From: Gimesia algae
GTDB taxonomy: Bacteria; Planctomycetota; Planctomycetia; Planctomycetales; Planctomycetaceae
Reading direction: 5' to 3'
NCBI RefSeq assembly: GCF_007746795.1
Contig: NZ_CP036343.1
Span: forward strand, 4,687,357 to 4,751,356
DNA: 64,000 nucleotides
How positions within the stretch are numbered: the first letter of the stretch is position 1; each line of letters starts with the position of its first letter. Under the pieces are notes generated by a model. The model made no database searches, had not been told where the DNA came from, and saw only the letters and a program-made list of their open reading frames with translations. Positions 39,209 through 49,116 of this stretch are shown piece by piece. The translations under genes and the position numbers were made by a program.

Positions 39209-42200
39209 CTAATCCTTGATTTTCAGTTTGATTTCATCGGAATTAGTTTTCAGTTCCGGAGCATACATTCCGTATCCCTGCGTGGGCAGACCACTGAAAC
39301 GACCGGGAATTTCGGCCCGCAGACGATAACTCAAGCTATGCTTTCCGCGAGGTAACTGTCGCAGGTAATTCACTACCCGGTCATCACGAAACTCCTGATA
39401 GGCACCCAGTCCGTTACGTGAATATCCACTTCGCAGGTCGACTGCTTCCAGACCCGCGGGTCGGAAGTCCTCGAACACCAGGTACTCGTAATCATTTTTG
39501 CTTTCGAAAATCAACTCCACCTCGATCAGGTCTCCGCTGGCCAGATCTGTTTCATGATCAATTGCCTCTCGACGGTATTTTTCCACGCGTTGATCCACGG
39601 CCTGACCTTTCGAACCAGAAGTTTTAATGGCAGCTTCTTCCGGAATCAGCCGGTAATACTTCCGCTGCACTTTAATTTCCAGGCCCGTCGCCGTGATGAA
39701 ATCTTCTTTCGTAAAGTTCGTCACGTAGGCGTTATAGTACAGAGGTCCGTTCCCCTGCTTGCGAATTTCCAGTCGATGGGCACCTGACGTGAGTGCTTCC
39801 CCTTCTAACACGAATTTATTATCGAAGGTAAACAGATTCTCAGCGTTGATCTGAACCGTTTTCTGTTTCTGACCATCCAGAAAGATGTCTAACGTCAGAT
39901 CAGGCTGATTCTCGCCGCTGGCGGACCAGTATTCTGCTAAAGCTTCAATGGCAATCGCAGTATCGGAGACGGAACTCCAGTAAGTTGCATGTTTGCGATT
40001 GTTCAACAGATACTTGACGAGTTGAGCCGCCTTGGGATTCTGAGGATCTACTTTTGAAAGCAGTTTCAAATAATAGGCGTTGGCTTCGACTTCGCTGCCG
40101 TACCAGTGCCACCAATAGTTACTCTGAGGCAGATTGAGATAAGCAGTCTGGTTTTCCGCATCCTGAACCAGAAACTGATCCATATTGCTCATGATCATCG
40201 CCAGACGTTCCTGATTTTTCAGCTCATGCGATGCCAGGCCTAACATTCCCAGAGCATAAACCGAGAGTTTTGTGCGATCCCGATACAGGAAATCGTACAT
40301 TTTCTGATCAGCAACTCCCTGGTTGACCAGCACAAGAAAGACATACGCATCCAAATTGGAAGCTGTCGTTTTATACGGTTTTTTCTTCGACGCAGCATTC
40401 AGCAGTTTCTGCAGTTCTTTCTGTTGATAGGTTTTCAACCATTCGATTCCCCGTTCCAGAGTGCCGGGGACGAGCGCCACGTCATTCTGTTTCGCCAGAG
40501 CCAGTCCTTGAACCACACGTGCGGTGAAGTAGGGGGAAGAACGTTCCTGCCAGCCGGAAAACCAGCCCCAGCCTCCATCTGACAGTTGCATACTGGTTAA
40601 ATCAGCAATGCCCTGCTTGACGAGTTGTTCCACCTTCGACTGACTGAATACCGGATTTTGATCATAGCGTTTCCACTGTTCGGCCCGTTTCTGATCGTCG
40701 CCAATTTCCTGTGCATTCAGGTTGGTTCGTTTCTCCTCAATCTCTTTTAGGTTTAAACCCATTCGTTTAAGAATATTCTGAGTCATCACCGTCGGCAGAA
40801 AACGATACAGGGTGCTGTCGGTTGTCTTATGCGGTGAATAGACCAGGTACGGCAGTGCGTCAACCATTGCTCCTGCCAGCGAAGGTGAGTAGCGGAGTTC
40901 GAGTCGACTCAGCTCTGCTTTGCGTTGATCGGGAACCTGAAAACTGATCTGTGCCTGATCTGTATGACTGCGAATCATGCCGGTAAAAGATTCGGTCTTC
41001 AGAATACCATGTACTTTAACCGGGAACGTCATCTGCATCGCATCCGACTCTTCATCGGTTAAGGCTTTCATCCGAATCACAGCAAACCCGGGACGAACCG
41101 CTTTCACACGCCAGTCAATCCGTTGTTCGCCGTTGGCATCAATCGTGACTGTCTGAGTAACATCGTCTACAGGCTCCAGGGTATCTCCATCCAGTTCCAG
41201 TACGACTTTGACCTCTTTGGATGTCTTCAGATAATTATGCACGTTCGCACTCAATACGACCTCATCGGTCTCTGTAAAGAAGCGCGGTGCCTGCAATCGC
41301 AGAATCAGATTTTTTCGCGTGACAACCAGTTGTTCTCCATCACCGACGCGTGCTCCCTGCCCCATCACCCAGCTGCGGATTTTCCAGCTGGTCAGGTTCT
41401 CGGGCATTTTGAAAGAGACTTCTGCCCGGCCTTCGGCATCCGCCGTGATGGCGGCATTCCAATACGCAGTGTCAGCAAAGTTCTGGCGCACGACAGGCTC
41501 AACCACTGCAGATGACTCGGCAGGCGCTGCTGCGTCCGCCATCATGGATTTCGCAGCCATCGGCATTGCGCATCCTTCCATTGCCATCCCGTCCATGGCC
41601 CTGGACTTTCGCATAGCGCCTCCACCTAAGCCTCCTCCTACTGCCGCATAATTAGGATACCGCAAGTCTGATTCCAGAGAGAGATTCCCAAAGGCACCAA
41701 TCACCTGCATCCCTACTTCCTGCGGGCGGAGCAGATTGTGGAAATACCGGCTCAGACTGTCAGCAGTGGCTGGATGATGGGAGCGTTTCCACTTCCAGAA
41801 AAACGATTTAATATCGCTCACATTGGAACCACCGCTGATATACTCCACACTCTTGTCATAGACGCTGACTACCAGTGAGCCGGGTACGGGTTTTCCATCC
41901 GCGTCGGTTACTTTCAGTTTGACAGTGGCTTCTTCGCCCGGCTTGTACTCGGTTTCGGAAGGTTCAACTTCCAGATTTACGACCCGGTTTTCTGGCGGTA
42001 CCGCGATTTCTTTCGCAACCGTATGCACGGATCCCTGATGAACGGTGACCGCTTCGACAAAGAAGTTGGGCATATCGTGCTTTGCGACATCCAGTTCATA
42101 AACCGTACTCTTACCTGCCAGTTTAAGGACTTCCGGTTTGGAATATATTCCGTTGACCGGTCGAACAAACAAGAGGACCGTACTGCCTGGTTGATTGGTA

Positions 42201-45200
42201 TTGATTAACAGTCGTACTTTTTCGCCTGGCTGGTAATGTTTTTTCTCGACGACGAGTTCCAGATCGTTAAAGCGGTACTCCTTACCATCAAATCCTGCGC
42301 CACGGATCGAAAACAGGCTACCCCCTTCGATCTGATTCCCTTTTTTGTCAGTCACCGTATAGGAAACGCGGTACTGCCCTGCCTGAGTCGCTGCCATTTT
42401 CTGACTGGCCGTGCCCTCTTCTGATGGATTCAGATCCCACTCCTGAACGGCAGTCTCTTTTGGTTCTCCGTGATCGTTATACGAGATGCGGTATAGAACG
42501 ACTTTTCCTTTCCCACTGACTGGTTTGGAATCCAGCGTCTGGGCTTTAAAAGAAGCGGTCATCGTATCGCCCACCTGATAGTAACCACGATTCATCCAGG
42601 CGAAGACTTTGAAGGGCTTTCGGGAGACCAGTACCGACCCCTGTCCGACAATCGTTCTGCGCGATTCATCGACCACTTCCGCTGTGATTTCGTATTTATG
42701 ATCCTGATCCCCGTGGATTGCTTTCGCCAGGGCAGTATCAATTTTGATTTCGACTTCCCCGTCGGAACCGATTTCCACAGTGTTGGAGAGCACGACTTCG
42801 GGAGGTGGAGAAGGACGATGAATCCACCAGGGTCCCGGCGCAACACATCCCCATTTGCCCCAGCCCGGATACCAGGTGTAATCCCCGGTAAACCACCAGT
42901 AACCGGAACCATACAACCAGTCCCAGCGGTCCACAGGATACCAGTGTTGATCGTAGGCAGTACGCGTCACTTTATATTTGACCTGCCCATTGACGACCGG
43001 GCTGCCGAAATAATACTTCGCTTTAATTTTAGCAGTAACGACATCCCCTAAAGAAACAGGCTCTTCCGGAGCCTCAACCAGCACTTCAAATTCCGGTTTT
43101 TTATATTCTTCCACGCGAAATGAAATGCGAGAAGAGATTTTTGGTCTCCGCTTCGAACCTGCCTGACCGCGAGCGTCAACAGTGACTTGTAAATAATAAA
43201 CCCCCAGATCTGCATCTGCTGGAATCTCCCAGTTTCCCTGACAGCCACCATATTTGTCTGTCTTTAATGTTTTCTCAAAAACCGTTTTGTTATTTTTGCC
43301 GATCAATTTCAGGTTCACATTATGGTTTGCAAATTCAGAGTCCTCTGCTTTGGACAGGTCATACCCCACATTATGCACCCAGAATTTAAAGTCGACTTTC
43401 TGATCGGGGCGATACACGGGACGGTCCGTAATCCCGTAAATTTTGACCGCATTCAATCTCTGGTCAGAATGACGCGAGTACCAGAAACGATCGAAACCGG
43501 TATAGGCAAACCGCCCCTCGGCTGTGCGGGCGATCGTAATCCATTGATAGTTTTTCTCTAACTGTGATTCAGCGGGGAACGCCTGACCGTTTTCATCCGT
43601 TCGTTCTGCGAATTGAACGGTCTGTGTCTGTTGCTGATTTCGTCCGGTCTGAATATGCCGATAGCCAAAGAACTCCAGATTCGCACCCGCCACCGGTTTA
43701 CCGGTTCGCGCATCGGCTACGTAATAATACGTCTTGTCCGACATTCTTTTATGAATGATGGCGGTATCATCCAGCCAGACAACAATGCGACTGGTATTTC
43801 CATTCTGCATTTTGGCAACCAGCAGATACGCGCCTGCATTTTGCAGTGGAGTTGTCACCGTAACATGCTGATCGCGATGACCGGATAAAGGCTTCAGATC
43901 CAGCCCCCAGCGTGAGACCAGAGCCCCCCGATATTTGTTCTGTTGTTCGTGAACCAGGCGATAACCCAGATTCGAAATATTGGTCTGATTCCAGTCCAGT
44001 TTTTGAGGATGCGATTTGAGATAGTTTTTGACATCCGTCAACAGTTTTTCAACGTGGATCTGATAGGCTTCAAACTCCACATGCTGTCCATTGCGAAACC
44101 GATAATCGACCTGAGCCCCCTGCCCGGCGACCTGCGTTGGATTCGGGTCGAATTGCCCCCAGTTCCCCACAATCTGATTCAAATGCTGCCGTTTATTCTG
44201 ATGGGGGTCACCGTATTCCTGAATACTCTGCTGGATGTACTTTGCCGCCTGGGGATATTGTCGACGATTCTCGAAAATGCCGGTTAACTGCCCCAATGCA
44301 TTTTCGCCCGAACTGCTTTTCCCCAGATCTACTACCTGCTGATACAGGCGAATATAATTCAGATCCTCAGGCAGGTTGATCCGCTGAATCCCCGTCGCCA
44401 GACGGGTTAACGTTTCAGTTTCCTTGAGGCTCTCCAGCGAGTAAGGATTCACCTGCTCTTCGTCCTGAGGATCCTGATCATTTCTCGGGCGGAAGAAATA
44501 AGGCATATAGTTTTGCAGCGTCTGTACGCCAAACTGGCTGCGATTAAAATCAGCAACCTGTAGAATCACCTCTGCTTTTCGCTCTGGCTTTTGTTTCATG
44601 GATTGGTCGAGCATCCACCGCCAGCGCTCCCCATCATTTTTCGCAGTCTCAAATGAAGTGGGAACCCGGTAATAGACAGGATCTCCGGCATCATCCACGG
44701 GGGCTCCCTCGGGGCCTCCGCTCGGACCTCCGCGAAAGAAGCTGCCTGGCCCAGAGCCTACACTCGCGAAATCGGGAATTTCATTCAGGTCTGTCAGAAT
44801 CTGCAGTTTCCAGGCATCCCGCCCCTCACGTCCCGACAGATAGAATTCAGCAGCATTGAAGAATATATTGGAAGCCAGTTCAGAATTATTCTTGTTTTTA
44901 ATTTGTTCAATGGCCTGATTCATCAATTTCAAGGCAGTCAACCGGTCCTGCTCATGGGCATTGATATAGCGTCCCCCGCCTCTCTGATGACCTCGAGTGA
45001 ACTCGCCATCAATGATATACCCATAATGCGGGCCCTGAATATAATTCTCGGCGAGCTTCCATAACACCAGCGGTTGATCAGCATGCACTTTCAGGACTGC
45101 TTCGCGGAATTGATCCAGATCATTAATCCTGTTTAAATGTTGCAGGCACTCAGTTCCATTCTGTAAATCATGAACGACTCCCGTTTCAGAATTACCCGGC

Positions 45201-45385
45201 TGTATCGCCAGTTTCTGATAGATTTCCCAGGCATCACGATAATTTCCTTGTTTTTGATAGGTTTGAGCCAGGGAACGCGATTCAGTCATACTTTTCTCAT
45301 CTGCAAAAAGGTAAACTCCCAAAGTCGTCAACAAGAGTAAAAAGAACGTGGCAGAAATGCTGCGAAAAGTTTTGAGCAAAAACAT
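39209..45385 (-). CDS. Giant alpha-2-macroglobulin-family protein lacking the thioester
   Basis: 2058 residues, exported (leader with ATFFLLLLTTLGVYLFADE). Residues 30-500 are helical, TPR-like (ARTYQKQGNYRDAWEIY-type). From about 640, macroglobulin domains follow: ITDRPVYRPDQKVDFKFWVH (MG2), a Tyr/Trp/Pro-rich insert near 830, PGEKVRLLINTNQPGSTVLL, then the A2M motif WNAAITADAEGRAEVSFKMP at about 1300 and the helical TED region SDGGWGWFSGWQER near 1590. The normal thioester site (GCxEQ) is replaced by KTTDS at 1520-1524. A Gly- and Met-rich stretch at about 1245-1287 occupies the bait-region position. AGGT precedes ATG 45385. Probably a periplasmic inhibitor-like or structural protein. Confidence 0.85.
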   Translation of the reverse strand: MFLLKTFRSISATFFLLLLTTLGVYLFADEKSMTESRSLAQTYQKQGNYRDAWEIYQKLAIQPGNSETGVVHDLQNGTECLQHLNRINDLDQFREAVLKVHADQPLVLWKLAENYIQGPHYGYIIDGEFTRGHQRGGGRYINAHEQDRLTALKLMNQAIEQIKNKNNSELASNIFFNAAEFYLSGREGRDAWKLQILTDLNEIPDFASVGSGPGSFFRGGPSGGPEGAPVDDAGDPVYYRVPTSFETAKNDGERWRWMLDQSMKQKPERKAEVILQVADFNRSQFGVQTLQNYMPYFFRPRNDQDPQDEEQVNPYSLESLKETETLTRLATGIQRINLPEDLNYIRLYQQVVDLGKSSSGENALGQLTGIFENRRQYPQAAKYIQQSIQEYGDPHQNKRQHLNQIVGNWGQFDPNPTQVAGQGAQVDYRFRNGQHVEFEAYQIHVEKLLTDVKNYLKSHPQKLDWNQTNISNLGYRLVHEQQNKYRGALVSRWGLDLKPLSGHRDQHVTVTTPLQNAGAYLLVAKMQNGNTSRIVVWLDDTAIIHKRMSDKTYYYVADARTGKPVAGANLEFFGYRHIQTGRNQQQTQTVQFAERTDENGQAFPAESQLEKNYQWITIARTAEGRFAYTGFDRFWYSRHSDQRLNAVKIYGITDRPVYRPDQKVDFKFWVHNVGYDLSKAEDSEFANHNVNLKLIGKNNKTVFEKTLKTDKYGGCQGNWEIPADADLGVYYLQVTVDARGQAGSKRRPKISSRISFRVEEYKKPEFEVLVEAPEEPVSLGDVVTAKIKAKYYFGSPVVNGQVKYKVTRTAYDQHWYPVDRWDWLYGSGYWWFTGDYTWYPGWGKWGCVAPGPWWIHRPSPPPEVVLSNTVEIGSDGEVEIKIDTALAKAIHGDQDHKYEITAEVVDESRRTIVGQGSVLVSRKPFKVFAWMNRGYYQVGDTMTASFKAQTLDSKPVSGKGKVVLYRISYNDHGEPKETAVQEWDLNPSEEGTASQKMAATQAGQYRVSYTVTDKKGNQIEGGSLFSIRGAGFDGKEYRFNDLELVVEKKHYQPGEKVRLLINTNQPGSTVLLFVRPVNGIYSKPEVLKLAGKSTVYELDVAKHDMPNFFVEAVTVHQGSVHTVAKEIAVPPENRVVNLEVEPSETEYKPGEEATVKLKVTDADGKPVPGSLVVSVYDKSVEYISGGSNVSDIKSFFWKWKRSHHPATADSLSRYFHNLLRPQEVGMQVIGAFGNLSLESDLRYPNYAAVGGGLGGGAMRKSRAMDGMAMEGCAMPMAAKSMMADAAAPAESSAVVEPVVRQNFADTAYWNAAITADAEGRAEVSFKMPENLTSWKIRSWVMGQGARVGDGEQLVVTRKNLILRLQAPRFFTETDEVVLSANVHNYLKTSKEVKVVLELDGDTLEPVDDVTQTVTIDANGEQRIDWRVKAVRPGFAVIRMKALTDEESDAMQMTFPVKVHGILKTESFTGMIRSHTDQAQISFQVPDQRKAELSRLELRYSPSLAGAMVDALPYLVYSPHKTTDSTLYRFLPTVMTQNILKRMGLNLKEIEEKRTNLNAQEIGDDQKRAEQWKRYDQNPVFSQSKVEQLVKQGIADLTSMQLSDGGWGWFSGWQERSSPYFTARVVQGLALAKQNDVALVPGTLERGIEWLKTYQQKELQKLLNAASKKKPYKTTASNLDAYVFLVLVNQGVADQKMYDFLYRDRTKLSVYALGMLGLASHELKNQERLAMIMSNMDQFLVQDAENQTAYLNLPQSNYWWHWYGSEVEANAYYLKLLSKVDPQNPKAAQLVKYLLNNRKHATYWSSVSDTAIAIEALAEYWSASGENQPDLTLDIFLDGQKQKTVQINAENLFTFDNKFVLEGEALTSGAHRLEIRKQGNGPLYYNAYVTNFTKEDFITATGLEIKVQRKYYRLIPEEAAIKTSGSKGQAVDQRVEKYRREAIDHETDLASGDLIEVELIFESKNDYEYLVFEDFRPAGLEAVDLRSGYSRNGLGAYQEFRDDRVVNYLRQLPRGKHSLSYRLRAEIPGRFSGLPTQGYGMYAPELKTNSDEIKLKIKD

Positions 45386-45615
45386 AGTGAAACCTGTATA
45401 TTTAGATGGGAGTCATTTTTGAATATCAGACGGGATCATAATACGTTACGTCTGTTTGACGAAATGAATTTGCGTTCGGTTCCCGGAATTCTCATAATTT
45501 TAAACGAACTGCACGGGAACGAGGTATGAGAAACAGGCAGATTACTCCATAATCCGACTTCAACCGCAGCCGACTTACCCAGCATTCTGCTCTAAAGCGC
45601 CGAAGAGAAAGTTTA

Positions 45616-47046
45616 ATGGATTGGATTACAGCTGCTTTAACGCTCAGTGGCTACCTGATTACCCTGGCTTTAATCCCCAGCATCCTTTTAAAAAAGAACC
45701 GTCACCCGATTTCTACGGTCTCGTGGATTTTAACGATTATTCTTCTGCCAGGACTGGGGGGAATCACATACCTGTTCTTCGGGATTAATCGAGTGCAAAG
45801 ACGGTCTCTCTCCAAAGAGAAAGCCAATCAGTCTCTCGCCCCTAAACTTCCTCAGATCGTCCAGAATCAACTGCTCTCCAGTGAAGACTATCTGCCACTA
45901 AACCAGAATCTGATGCGACTGGCTCAAAATATCGGTCATACTGTTCCCACGTTTGGTAATCATGTGGAGCTGTTAACCGATACAAATCGTACTCTGGGCT
46001 TGATCAAACAGGCGATTTTGAATGCCGAGCAATCGTTACACCTGGAATATTATATCTGGCAGCCCGATCAGTCCGGGACACTACTCCGCGATCTGCTGAT
46101 TGAAAAAGCCCGCGCAGGAGTGGAAGTCCGTTTTCTGTATGATGGCCTGGGATCGTTTGGACTAGGTAAACATTTTTTTAAACCAATGCGGGAAGCGGGC
46201 ATTCAGATAGCCCCGTTCCTGCCTGGTGCTTCCATTCGCGAGCGCTGGTCGATCAACCTGAGAAACCACCGTAAAATTGTCATTGTCGATGGGAAAATGG
46301 CGTTCACAGGCGGAATGAATATCGGCGATGAATATCTGGGTTTAAATCAGGACCTGGGATTCTGGAGGGATACCCATCTTAAGATTGAAGGACCGGAAAC
46401 ATTACAACTTCAACAGGTGTTCGCTGAAGACTGGTTTTTTGCCACCGGCGAAGCATTAACTCAGCAGAAATATTATCCACACCCGGACCCGACGGGAACG
46501 GTCACCGCCCAGACCCTGCTTTCAGGGCCAGAAAAAAATGCCGACGTCTTTTTAACACTGATGTTTGCAGCCATCAACGAAGCGCGAAACAGTATCGTGC
46601 TCACCACATCCTATTTTGTTCCCCCCGAATCTTTGACAACGGCGCTGGAGTCGGCAGCGCGGCGGGGAGTGCATGTCAGACTCCTGCTTTCGAGTAAGTC
46701 AGCCAATCCGGCAACGGTACACGCAGGACGCTCTTACTATGACTCACTGCTGGATGCCGATGTAGAGATCTTTGAATATACCAAAGGGATTCTGCATTCG
46801 AAAACTCTGACGATTGACGACAGTTGGTCGCTGGTCGGCACCCCCAACTTTGATTTCCGGAGTTTAATCCTGAACTTTGAAGTCGGCCTGGCCCTTTACG
46901 ATCGTAAATTTGCGCAGCGACTGAGAGAATCCATCGAACAGGATTTTCTGAACGCGATCAAGATCACACACACAGACTGGGACAAACGGAGCAAATCCAC
47001 GATCTTGTTACAAAATCTGTGTCGATTATTCGCGCCTGTCATGTAA
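45616..47046 (+). CDS. cls: Cardiolipin synthase
   Basis: 476 residues. Two N-terminal membrane helices (LTLSGYLITLALIPSILL, VSWILTIILLPGLGGITYLF), then the PLD superfamily with both HKD motifs: His218-Lys220-Asp225 (NHRKIVIVDG) followed by GGMNIGDEY, and His394-Lys396-Asp401 (LHSKTLTIDD) followed by GTPNFDFRS. Forms cardiolipin from phosphatidylglycerol in the inner membrane. Converges on a cytochrome gene, 13 bases apart. Confidence 0.95.
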   Translation: MDWITAALTLSGYLITLALIPSILLKKNRHPISTVSWILTIILLPGLGGITYLFFGINRVQRRSLSKEKANQSLAPKLPQIVQNQLLSSEDYLPLNQNLMRLAQNIGHTVPTFGNHVELLTDTNRTLGLIKQAILNAEQSLHLEYYIWQPDQSGTLLRDLLIEKARAGVEVRFLYDGLGSFGLGKHFFKPMREAGIQIAPFLPGASIRERWSINLRNHRKIVIVDGKMAFTGGMNIGDEYLGLNQDLGFWRDTHLKIEGPETLQLQQVFAEDWFFATGEALTQQKYYPHPDPTGTVTAQTLLSGPEKNADVFLTLMFAAINEARNSIVLTTSYFVPPESLTTALESAARRGVHVRLLLSSKSANPATVHAGRSYYDSLLDADVEIFEYTKGILHSKTLTIDDSWSLVGTPNFDFRSLILNFEVGLALYDRKFAQRLRESIEQDFLNAIKITHTDWDKRSKSTILLQNLCRLFAPVM

Positions 47047-47059
47047 TGCGATCGATTGC

Positions 47060-48301
47060 CTAAGGGAGTTTGTGACGATATTTGTCTGAAGCCCCTTCGG
47101 GTAATGTCCCCAGATATCTGATTAATTGAATCGCTTCTGCCTTTGTCACCAGATTCAGCAAGCCATCCGGCATCGCAGATTTTTTAGAAGCTATGATTTC
47201 ATCGACTTCCTGTTTTTTGATCAACTGCCGCTTACCGGCTTCCGTCAACAGCATAATCTCATCTGGTCCCGCTGCCCCCATCATTCCAGTAAAGCTCTTC
47301 CCAGCGTCAGTCACAATGGTAAATGTCGGATATTCTTCCGAAACGAAATGGGAAGGAAACAAGGTCGCATGCAGAACTTCTTTCTGCTGAAATCGACGAC
47401 TGACATAGGTCAAATCAGGACCGACCTTTTCCCCCTGCTCCCCAAAACGATGGCATTTGATACAGGTCGCTTTTACAAACGCCTGTGCTCCGAGCTTTAA
47501 ATCGAGCGTCGATTTTTTCTGCTGCTGCAATTCTGCCAGCAGTTCCTTGTACTTCCAGCGACTGTCGGCAGATTCGATCGGAAGAACTGCGGAAAGTTCG
47601 TCTGGATATTTTGATACAAACCAGTCCTGCCACTGCTGCATGAGCGGGTGTGCTGAGTCAATTTCCAATTTGAATTTCTGACCAGTCCAATGTGTCAACA
47701 GACTGTCAGCAATCTCTTGCCCCTCGGCATCCTGTTCCAGACCGACCAGAATGACCTGCCGGATCCATTGTGCTTTATTAGAACGACGACGAAAACGTGT
47801 CAGCGCACGCATGACTGTTTTCGCCTGATCTCCCTCAATGATATTCAACGATCGTACCAGAATCCGCCAGTCGGCGTCCCGTCGCTTGTTTTCTTCCGCA
47901 TACCAGCTGATCGCCTCTGCGATATCATTTCTCCGCTCCGGATAAGATTCAAACAGTTCATGCAGGTAAATCAGTGTAGGCTCATCTGCGATACGTGCCA
48001 TCGCAATCAGCAAAGCATTCAGTTTGCGCTCCGATTCCGCATCCCCGGGTTTCTGGTTTTGCAGTTTCAGTTCCTGTTCGCGGAGCGCGGTAAACTCAGC
48101 GCCCGTTAACCGATCCAGGGGTTCGCCTGCCACCATGATCCGAAAGTCACCCTCTGCCACTTCCTGCAACATGGTGTCTTCCAGACGATCAATTTTAAAA
48201 GCGATTGATGGAGTTTTGGCGCGGCTGAAATTCCCGACACCGGTGCATACCAGCCCCAAGATAAATATCCGGATCAGTATCATTTTTTTTAGGCTGCCCA
48301 T
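47060..48301 (-). CDS. Secreted c-type cytochrome, planctomycete TIGR02603-like
   Basis: 413 residues. I prefer ATG 48301 (MGSLKKMILIRIF, AGG upstream); ATG 48283 is possible. After the leader, residues 40-260 are helical and HEAT-like. One haem site Cys280-x2-Cys283-His284 (CIKCHRFGEQGEKVGPDL) is followed by YVSRRFQQKEVLHATLFPSHFVSEEY and a late Met in SAMPDGLLN, a probable axial ligand. This is the planctomycete putative haem-binding domain pattern. Electron transfer in the periplasm, partner unknown. Confidence 0.85.
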   Translation of the reverse strand: MGSLKKMILIRIFILGLVCTGVGNFSRAKTPSIAFKIDRLEDTMLQEVAEGDFRIMVAGEPLDRLTGAEFTALREQELKLQNQKPGDAESERKLNALLIAMARIADEPTLIYLHELFESYPERRNDIAEAISWYAEENKRRDADWRILVRSLNIIEGDQAKTVMRALTRFRRRSNKAQWIRQVILVGLEQDAEGQEIADSLLTHWTGQKFKLEIDSAHPLMQQWQDWFVSKYPDELSAVLPIESADSRWKYKELLAELQQQKKSTLDLKLGAQAFVKATCIKCHRFGEQGEKVGPDLTYVSRRFQQKEVLHATLFPSHFVSEEYPTFTIVTDAGKSFTGMMGAAGPDEIMLLTEAGKRQLIKKQEVDEIIASKKSAMPDGLLNLVTKAEAIQLIRYLGTLPEGASDKYRHKLP

Positions 48302-48449
48302 CAGGAATGCCTGCTTTCGTTTGAAATGTGGAAAACGTAATGAAATAATCTTACAGAAGTTCACAGGCTTCACACTATGTTCATCTCTGGTTTTTGTTTA
48401 AAATTCACTGAGGTCAATCAACAATCCTTCAGAATTTCAGGGACGAATC

Positions 48450-49094
48450 ATGTCAGACAGCCAGTCCAGATATCATCATATCACCAGAACCGGTTCTCAT
48501 ACACTCAGCGCACTGATCCTCGGATTGATCTGCTGGAGTTGTTCTTCGAATGAGCCCACAGAAACTTCCAAACCTGAAGCACAGCCTGAGGCACCGCCGG
48601 AAAACACATCTGCTGAGATCAAGCCTGAAAAAACGGTTGAAATCACCCTGACCTTAAGCGATGCGGAAGGATTTCAGGAAATTCTGGCTAAACAACAGGG
48701 AAAAGTCGTTCTGGTCGATTTCTGGGCCACGTGGTGTGTTCCCTGCGTCAAAAATTTTCATCACACTGTCGAATGGAGTCAGAAATATGCTGATCAGGGT
48801 CTCAGCGTGATATCCGTCTCGATGGATGAGTCGGATGAAGCCACTCAAAAGGCAGTCCTCAAGTTTCTGGAAAAAGAAGACGCACAATTTACAAATATAC
48901 TCGCGACTGCTGCCGACGATCAGGATCCTATAGATACCTTTGGCGTTGATGGCGGAGCACTGCCTCATTACAGGATTTATGATCGAACCGGCAAGCTGAT
49001 CAAAAAGTTTTCCTTCGCTGACCCGGATAAACTATTTACACAAGAAGATATTGAAACCGCAATTCAGGATGCGCTGAAACAGAAACCGGAATAG
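48450..49094 (+). CDS. Thioredoxin-like (TlpA family) protein, probable lipoprotein
   Basis: 214 residues. N-terminal hydrophobic segment and an atypical lipobox ICWSC (Cys31), then a Pro/Glu linker. Thioredoxin fold from residue 65: active site WATWCVPC (Cys96, Cys99), cis-Pro region ALPHYRIYDRTGKLI. Acts as periplasmic thiol oxidoreductase, often in cytochrome c maturation. That fits the divergent cytochrome gene next to it. A hydrolase gene follows after 22 bases. Confidence 0.88.
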   Translation: MSDSQSRYHHITRTGSHTLSALILGLICWSCSSNEPTETSKPEAQPEAPPENTSAEIKPEKTVEITLTLSDAEGFQEILAKQQGKVVLVDFWATWCVPCVKNFHHTVEWSQKYADQGLSVISVSMDESDEATQKAVLKFLEKEDAQFTNILATAADDQDPIDTFGVDGGALPHYRIYDRTGKLIKKFSFADPDKLFTQEDIETAIQDALKQKPE

Positions 49095-49116
49095 TACAGG
49101 TTCAACAGGTTAAGTC

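Noticed and set aside
39203-39218. CAAGGA-CTAA-TCCTTG hairpin between two convergent genes, considered as a terminator
   Set aside because: Only six base pairs with a weak T tail, and it includes a stop codon; not convincing.
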